Positions 4,748 through 9,150 of a stretch of 9,150 bases of DNA are shown piece by piece. Position numbers and translations under genes: made by a program. The stretch covers positions 1-9,150 of the forward strand of contig JALRDG010000052.1 in NCBI GenBank assembly GCA_023257055.1, given 5' to 3'. The notes under the pieces were generated by a model. That model made no database searches and was not told where the DNA came from. It saw only the letters and a program-made list of their open reading frames with translations. The stretch is from Candidatus Saccharimonadia bacterium. Its GTDB lineage: Bacteria > Patescibacteriota > Saccharimonadia > Saccharimonadales > Saccharimonadaceae. The number at the start of each line of letters is the position of its first letter. Within the stretch, counting starts at the first letter, position 1.

Positions 4748-4784
4748 CTTTGTATCCCATCGGTAAATAAGGTATGATACAAAG
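4748..4784 (+). promoter_or_regulatory. Mur ligase promoter inside a 9-bp inverted repeat
   Basis: CTTTGTATC (4748-4756) and GATACAAAG (4776-4784) are perfect inverted arms separated by 19 nt. The left arm contains TTGTAT (4750-4755) and the right arm overlaps TATGAT (4773-4778), which are 17 bp apart and would be the -35 and -10 elements. The ATG follows 11 nt after the -10. The arrangement could be an operator covering the promoter or the 3' hairpin of the pgl message. There is no U-run, which favours the first. Confidence 0.5.
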
Positions 4785-4789
4785 TAGTT

Positions 4790-6058
4790 ATGGTAAAGCA
4801 ATTTCTCCTTAAAAAACTGTCACAGTACGTGCGGACATATTTTATGAAACATACTGATATACGGTTGATTATTGTCGTCGGTAGTATTGGCAAGACGACG
4901 ACAAAAATCGCCATTGCACGTATGTTATCGGAGCAATATGCTGTTCGCATGCACGAAGGAGACCCACGTTCTCGTATCGACACGATGCTGCAGTTGCTGG
5001 GAATTGATTACCCAGGGAATAAAAATAGTCCGCTTGCTTGGCTTTCGATATTGCGTGCCGCAAAGCAGCGCATCGAGCAGCCGAGCGATACGCAGTATAT
5101 CATTCAGGAGCTTGACCCGTGGAAAGCTGGCGCCAGTACGTTCTTCGAGGGGATTATTCGGCCGGACATTACTGTCGTGACAGGAATTTCCGACGGGCCG
5201 ATACGTGGATTCGGCTCTATCGAAGAAAAAGCAAAAGAGATATTGCAGGTAGCGAACTTTAGTAAGTATGCCTTAGTAAATCGCGATGATAGCGACGGCC
5301 GATTCGCTGCATTTCTTACGAATGCGAATATTTCGACCTACGGAGTCAGCGGTACAGCTGAGCATCGATTCATTGAAGAAGATAGCAGTTTGTTTGGTGG
5401 GCATAAGGGGTTGCTTTCATCCCCGCTTGCGCCGCATGAGCTACCGATAGAATTTTATTTAGCTGGTGAGAAAAACGTACGTCCCGGTATCGCCGCTTGT
5501 GTGATCGGGTTGCTGGCTGGTATGCAGCCGGAGGCGGTCGTATCGGCTGCGACGCGTATAAAGCCGCTCGCTGGGCGGATGAATATTTTACGTGGCGTGC
5601 GTGGATCGACCATTATCGATGATAGCTACGGAGCGACCTATCCGTCGGCGATGGCTGCTTTACAAATGCTGTATGCACATCAGGCGCCGCAACGCATTGC
5701 CGTATTTGGCGACATGCTGGCGACTCCAGAAGAGCACGAAGCGCTTGGTGCACATTGTGACGGCATTGAAATTCAGTGGCTCGTAACAGTAGGTGAGAAG
5801 GCTGAGCGATATCTCGCACCGCAAGCCAAAGCGCAAGGCTGCCAAGTGCGCTCATTCCGCAACGCTATGGAGGCGGGAGTGTTTATTGGAAGTGTCTTGG
5901 AAGATAAAGGGCTGGTGTTGTTTAAGGGTGCGTCAGAGGGAATTTACCTCGAAGAGGCGATTAAAATAATTTTACACAGTACTGCCGACGAAAAGCTTTT
6001 GCCACGCCAAACACAAGCGGAGCTTGACGCCAAAGCTGCCTATTTTGTAAAGGAATAA
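4790..6058 (+). CDS. MurF-like Mur ligase lacking the N-terminal domain
   Basis: Mur ligases are cytoplasmic ATP-dependent enzymes that add amino acids or peptides to a carboxyl-bearing cell-wall precursor. The 422 residues show the central ATPase domain: GSIGKTTTK (31-39) in place of the usual GTNGKTTT, Glu107 in QELDP, and a block ending RGFGS (139-143) that matches MurF's HLEGFGS but without its His (GPIR here). VNRDD is at 163-167. The C-terminal ligase domain has GRMN (262-265) and DDSYGATYPSAM (277-288), equivalent to MurF GR and DDSYNANPxSM, then GDM and FKGASEG. MurF proteins normally carry an N-terminal domain of about 80 residues that binds the UDP-sugar. Here the ATP loop begins at residue 31, and a stop-bounded pgl leaves no room upstream. 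The substrate may therefore not be the usual UDP-linked tripeptide; a poly-glutamate or other amide ligase is possible. A probable leaderless transcript starts just before ATG 4790. Confidence 0.85.
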   Translation: MVKQFLLKKLSQYVRTYFMKHTDIRLIIVVGSIGKTTTKIAIARMLSEQYAVRMHEGDPRSRIDTMLQLLGIDYPGNKNSPLAWLSILRAAKQRIEQPSDTQYIIQELDPWKAGASTFFEGIIRPDITVVTGISDGPIRGFGSIEEKAKEILQVANFSKYALVNRDDSDGRFAAFLTNANISTYGVSGTAEHRFIEEDSSLFGGHKGLLSSPLAPHELPIEFYLAGEKNVRPGIAACVIGLLAGMQPEAVVSAATRIKPLAGRMNILRGVRGSTIIDDSYGATYPSAMAALQMLYAHQAPQRIAVFGDMLATPEEHEALGAHCDGIEIQWLVTVGEKAERYLAPQAKAQGCQVRSFRNAMEAGVFIGSVLEDKGLVLFKGASEGIYLEEAIKIILHSTADEKLLPRQTQAELDAKAAYFVKE

Positions 6059-6080
6059 CACCTACCGTCAGATCGTTTGG

Positions 6081-6086
6081 TATACT
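6081..6086 (+). promoter_or_regulatory. -10 element of leuS
   Basis: TATACT lies 9 nt before the leuS ATG, giving a leader of only 2-3 nt if used. No Shine-Dalgarno sequence is present between it and the start, and no clear -35 is visible. Confidence 0.5.
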
Positions 6087-6095
6087 GATAAGAGT

Positions 6096-8582
6096 ATGAA
6101 ACGATATTCTCCAACTGATATTGAGCAAAAGTGGCAAGACGTCTGGGAACGTGATGGCACCTATGTGGCCGATCTGAACGACACAACACGCCCGAAGTAC
6201 TATGGATTTAGTATGCTGCCAGGTATTACGGGCGCCGGCATTCACATTGGCCACGGCCGAACCTATCAGTTTAGCGACATTAAAGTCCGTGCAAAACGAC
6301 AGCAGGGTTACAATGCCTATCATCCGATTGGTTGGGATAGTTTTGGCTTGCCGGTAGAAAACTATGCCATTAAAGTTGGCAAAAAACCGCGCCAAGCTCA
6401 CGATGAAGCAAAGCAGAACTTCACAGCACAGCTGAAACGGCTCGGCTATAGCTACGACTGGTCTAAAGAAGTGAGTACCGCCGACCCACAGTATTATAAG
6501 TGGACGCAGTGGATTTTTAATCAGCTCTACAAGCACGACTTAGCATATCAAAAAGAATCACCACAGTGGTGGTGCGAGACAGATAGCACAGTACTTGCCA
6601 ATGAGCAGGTCGAGGGCGGAAAATGTTGGCGCTGCGGTAATCCGGTGTCAAAGCGTAATTTAAAGCAATGGTTTTTCAAAATTACTGCCTACGCCGATGA
6701 AATGCTCGAGGCGACCGACGCACTTGATTGGACTCCAATGGTCAAGACGATGCAGAAAAATTGGATCGGAAAGAGCGAAGGCGCTGAAATCGAGTTTAAG
6801 GTAGTTAGCCACGACGAAATTATTACGGTCTTCTCAACCCGTCCAGACACGTTATTTGGCGCAACGTTCTTGGTGCTTGCACCGGAACACGAACTGATTG
6901 ATAAAATTACGGCCGATGATGCACGCGATGCCGTAAATAACTATGTTGCCGAGGCGAAGCGTAAGTCGGAAATCGAACGCATGAGTGATACCCGTGAAAA
7001 AACCGGCGTACCGACTGGCGCGCATGTGATTAATCCCGCGACCGGTGAGGAGATTCCTGTATGGGTGGCCGATTATGTACTTTCTGGGTACGGAACTGGT
7101 GCGGTCATGGCCGTACCAGCACACGACGAGCGTGATTTTGCTTTTGCCGATGCATTTAAGTTGCCTGTCGTAGAGGTGATTGAAAAACCACACGATTCTG
7201 CTGAGCAGTGCTATCACGGCGAAGGTTTGTTAATTAATAGCGGTACCTTTGATGGTCGAGCTAGTAGTGAAGCTCGTGAGGAAATCGTTGCCTGGCTGGA
7301 ACAAGAGGGGGTAGGGCGTACCAAAACGACCTACAAAATGCGTGACTGGCTGATTAGTCGTCAGCGTTATTGGGGTGCGCCGATTCCAATCGTACATGTC
7401 GATGGCTTTGCGCCGATTGCGGTCCGTGACGAACAACTTCCGGTGCTCCTGCCGGAAGTGGAAGATTTCAAGCCGAAGGGGGGCAATACGTCCGTTTTGG
7501 CTGAAATTGACCACTGGGTACGTGTCTGGGTAAATGTGGAAACTGGTGAGACCGTCGATATTACCCAGCCAAAACCTGATGGCGACGCTTGGCACGAAGG
7601 TCGTCGCGAGACCGACACAATGGACGGCTATGCGTGTAGCAGCTGGTATTTCCTTCGATATCTTGATCCGTTCAACGACGAAGCTGCATGGAATACTGAT
7701 CGTATGCAGTACTGGGCGCCGGTCGACTACTATAATGGCGCCGACCACGCCGTCGCTCACTTGCTCTATAGCCGGTTCTGGATGCGCTTCTTCCATAGCC
7801 TCGGCTTAGTTCCGACTCCCGAGCCGTTCAAGCGAATGATGTACAACGGCTATATTATGGCGCCTGATGGCGAAAAAATGAGCAAGTCAAAAGGTAACGT
7901 AATCGATCCGATGGAAATCATGGACAGCGGGTACGGTGCCGATAGTCTTCGTGTATACGAAATGTTTATTGCGCCATACGACATGGATGCGCCATGGGAC
8001 ACGCGAGGTGTTCCAGGAACGTATCGTTTCTTGAATCGAGTGTGGAATTTAGTGCAAGAATATTGTGAAAGTGCAGAGGTGTCACTTGATGATACGACAG
8101 AAAAGGAAATCCTAACGGTCGCACATAAAACCGCGCGTAAAGTAACGAGCGACATCGAAGACGAAAAATTCAACACGGCTATCGCGGCAATGATGGAGGC
8201 GGTCAATGCACTCTATAAACTCAAGCAGCGAGGGATTGGCCGTAATGCAGCTTGGCAGTATGCTGTCGAAAGCCTGCTCATGGTACTAGCGCCATTTGCC
8301 CCCCATATTACCGAAGAGTTGTGGCACGATATTGGGTATGAGGACACGATTCATGTTGATCATTGGCCGACATGGGATATGCAGTATATTACCGAAGATA
8401 CGAAAACGATTATTGTACAAGTGAACGGTAAAGTTAGGGCGAAGTTAGACGTACCCGCGGATATTAACGAAGAAGCTGCTATTGAGTTGGCGCGCGCCAA
8501 TGAACACGTACAGCAATTTATAACAGGCGAGCCAAAGAAGGTCATTTACGTACCGGGCAAGCTGGTAAATATCGTCGTTTAA
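6096..8582 (+). CDS. leuS: Leucyl-tRNA synthetase
   Basis: This enzyme charges tRNA-Leu with leucine using ATP and edits mischarged products; it acts in the cytoplasm and is essential. The 828 residues compare with 860 in E. coli. Class I signatures are HIGH (50-53, in GAGIHIGHGR) and KMSKS (594-598). The zinc-type insert has Cys160, Cys177 and Cys180 in the same WCET and CWRCGNPV layout as the E. coli enzyme. The CP1 editing domain is complete: TRPDT (248-252) and GTGAVMAVPAHDERD with Asp344, the conserved residue that positions the amino group for hydrolysis, so proofreading should be intact. The tRNA-binding C-terminus ends in VQVNGKVRAKLDVP and a VPGKLVNIVV tail, typical of bacterial LeuRS. 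The gene starts 37 nt after the Mur ligase with its own promoter-like hexamer. Its TAA overlaps the convergent gene's stop. Confidence 0.98.
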   Translation: MKRYSPTDIEQKWQDVWERDGTYVADLNDTTRPKYYGFSMLPGITGAGIHIGHGRTYQFSDIKVRAKRQQGYNAYHPIGWDSFGLPVENYAIKVGKKPRQAHDEAKQNFTAQLKRLGYSYDWSKEVSTADPQYYKWTQWIFNQLYKHDLAYQKESPQWWCETDSTVLANEQVEGGKCWRCGNPVSKRNLKQWFFKITAYADEMLEATDALDWTPMVKTMQKNWIGKSEGAEIEFKVVSHDEIITVFSTRPDTLFGATFLVLAPEHELIDKITADDARDAVNNYVAEAKRKSEIERMSDTREKTGVPTGAHVINPATGEEIPVWVADYVLSGYGTGAVMAVPAHDERDFAFADAFKLPVVEVIEKPHDSAEQCYHGEGLLINSGTFDGRASSEAREEIVAWLEQEGVGRTKTTYKMRDWLISRQRYWGAPIPIVHVDGFAPIAVRDEQLPVLLPEVEDFKPKGGNTSVLAEIDHWVRVWVNVETGETVDITQPKPDGDAWHEGRRETDTMDGYACSSWYFLRYLDPFNDEAAWNTDRMQYWAPVDYYNGADHAVAHLLYSRFWMRFFHSLGLVPTPEPFKRMMYNGYIMAPDGEKMSKSKGNVIDPMEIMDSGYGADSLRVYEMFIAPYDMDAPWDTRGVPGTYRFLNRVWNLVQEYCESAEVSLDDTTEKEILTVAHKTARKVTSDIEDEKFNTAIAAMMEAVNALYKLKQRGIGRNAAWQYAVESLLMVLAPFAPHITEELWHDIGYEDTIHVDHWPTWDMQYITEDTKTIIVQVNGKVRAKLDVPADINEEAAIELARANEHVQQFITGEPKKVIYVPGKLVNIVV

Positions 8583-9022
8583 GCGTTGGGGTTGGGCGTC
8601 GAAGCAAGATAGTCGGCGTCTACACGAACCTGACCAAAGCCATTCTTTTCTAGTGTGACAGAGATAATATCATCTGGTCCAGCCATCTCGCCAGTTTCGT
8701 GGATGATTTCACCGCCAAGGATAATACCCTGGGTATCGATACCGGCTACATCTGCAAAAGGTATGTCGTGCTTGTCGGCAAGTTCGGCGCTGAGGTTGGC
8801 AACTGCAGTTCGCGTACCGCCGCCTTCGACACGACTTGTAGCTGTGTCAATTGTCTCGTACTGCATGCCGTAGCCTGCTGTCAGTGCGCCCGTAAGCGCA
8901 AGAATACCGAGCCCAGTAGTGAGGCCGCGGTTTTGGCGAGCGTACTCAAGGCCAGCTATAAAGATATTTTCTGGCCTATTTTGTGGGGCTGAATCTGGGG
9001 TGGTATGCATCGTTGTGTACAT
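8579..9022 (-). CDS. Unknown single-pass membrane-anchored protein
   Basis: I do not recognise this 147-residue protein. Residues 1-32 are polar and slightly basic near the membrane (ARQNRG). Residues about 34-52 form one hydrophobic helix (LTTGLGILALTGALTAGYG), and about 95 residues follow that would lie outside the cell if the positive-inside rule holds. The outer part is acidic and has short runs suggesting beta-strands (GIILGGEIIHET, DIISVTLEKNGFGQVRV). No Cys, signal-cleavage site or catalytic motif stands out. ATG 9022 is preferred because it lies 10 nt behind an excellent -10; ATG 9010 is a possible alternative. Its TAA (8581-8579) shares TTAA with the leuS stop, and no terminator separates the two convergent genes. 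Confidence 0.75.
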   Translation of the reverse strand: MYTTMHTTPDSAPQNRPENIFIAGLEYARQNRGLTTGLGILALTGALTAGYGMQYETIDTATSRVEGGGTRTAVANLSAELADKHDIPFADVAGIDTQGIILGGEIIHETGEMAGPDDIISVTLEKNGFGQVRVDADYLASTPNPNA

Positions 9023-9032
9023 TATAGCTTAT

Positions 9033-9061
9033 ATATTAGCATAAACATTGATAAAAGTCAA
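9033..9061 (-). promoter_or_regulatory. Strong promoter of the unknown membrane protein gene
   Basis: On the minus strand TTGACT (9061-9056), a 17-bp spacer and TAATAT (9038-9033) closely match the sigma-70-type consensus. The predicted start is about 4 nt before the ATG at 9022, so the message is nearly leaderless. Confidence 0.75.
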
Positions 9062-9087
9062 TTATTATATACTATTTCTCTACCCAC

Positions 9088-9116
9088 TTGAGAAAAAATG
9101 TGTTTAGCAGTATAAT
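9088..9116 (+). promoter_or_regulatory. Strong promoter firing off the right edge
   Basis: TTGAGA (9088-9093), a 17-bp spacer and a perfect TATAAT (9111-9116) form the best consensus promoter in the window. No ATG follows in the remaining 34 nt, so the product, protein or RNA, is outside. Any leader is longer than those of the genes here, at 25 nt or more. Confidence 0.75.
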
Positions 9117-9150
9117 TGATTCAAGTTGAAATCATTAGCACATAATAAAG

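Noticed and set aside
5961..6536. Minus-strand ORF of 191 codons across the end of the Mur ligase and start of leuS
   Set aside because: It lies entirely over two well-supported genes and is a shadow of their codon pattern.
7230..7796. Minus-strand ORF of 188 codons within leuS
   Set aside because: Shadow frame of a complete, motif-verified leucyl-tRNA synthetase.
1..9150. CRISPR array, insertion sequence or prophage genes
   Set aside because: No regularly spaced repeats, transposase, integrase or phage structural motifs were seen anywhere in the window.

Overview
The window looks like mid-GC chromosomal DNA from a small-genome bacterium, most likely a Patescibacteria/CPR member such as Saccharibacteria. 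This is an inference. It rests on short intergenic gaps, a mix of housekeeping and unassigned small genes, a Mur ligase without its usual N-terminal domain, and start codons that mostly sit 6-13 nt behind a -10-like hexamer with no Shine-Dalgarno sequence. All nine stop codons are TAA or TAG. No TGA interrupts a gene, so the standard bacterial code fits.

Left end (1-248): a possible C-terminal end of a + strand protein (stop at 76-78) is followed by a run of RNA hairpins. These lead into a complete type III hammerhead self-cleaving ribozyme (182-247, + strand), with every core base in place and a predicted cut after C188. The ribozyme ends one base before the stop codon of a convergent - strand gene. 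It is the most unusual element in the window.

249-2862: an NrtR-like Nudix/winged-helix regulator with a destroyed catalytic Nudix box (- strand) is divergent from a 604-residue type I ABC exporter half-transporter (+). A 97-bp spacer between them holds both promoters and a possible operator. A perfect 32-nt palindrome ends the exporter gene and can act in both directions.

2881-3935: an RRM RNA-binding protein with a long leader (-) and a three-helix CBU_0592-like small membrane protein (-) come first. Next is a promoter-to-terminator interval (3647-3800, +) that may make a small RNA of about 120 nt. It is followed by tRNA-Ala(GGC), with encoded CCA and a strong terminator.

3990-9150: three + strand genes follow, for 6-phosphogluconolactonase (pgl), a truncated MurF-like Mur ligase, and leucyl-tRNA synthetase (leuS), each with its own promoter-like element. 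The leuS stop codon overlaps, within TTAA, the stop of a convergent gene for an unknown single-pass membrane protein. That gene's excellent promoter faces away from a second excellent promoter (TTGAGA-17-TATAAT), which drives something beyond the right edge. The genes do not form one pathway. They cover translation (leuS, tRNA-Ala, RRM protein), the envelope (Mur ligase, membrane proteins), transport and sugar metabolism.
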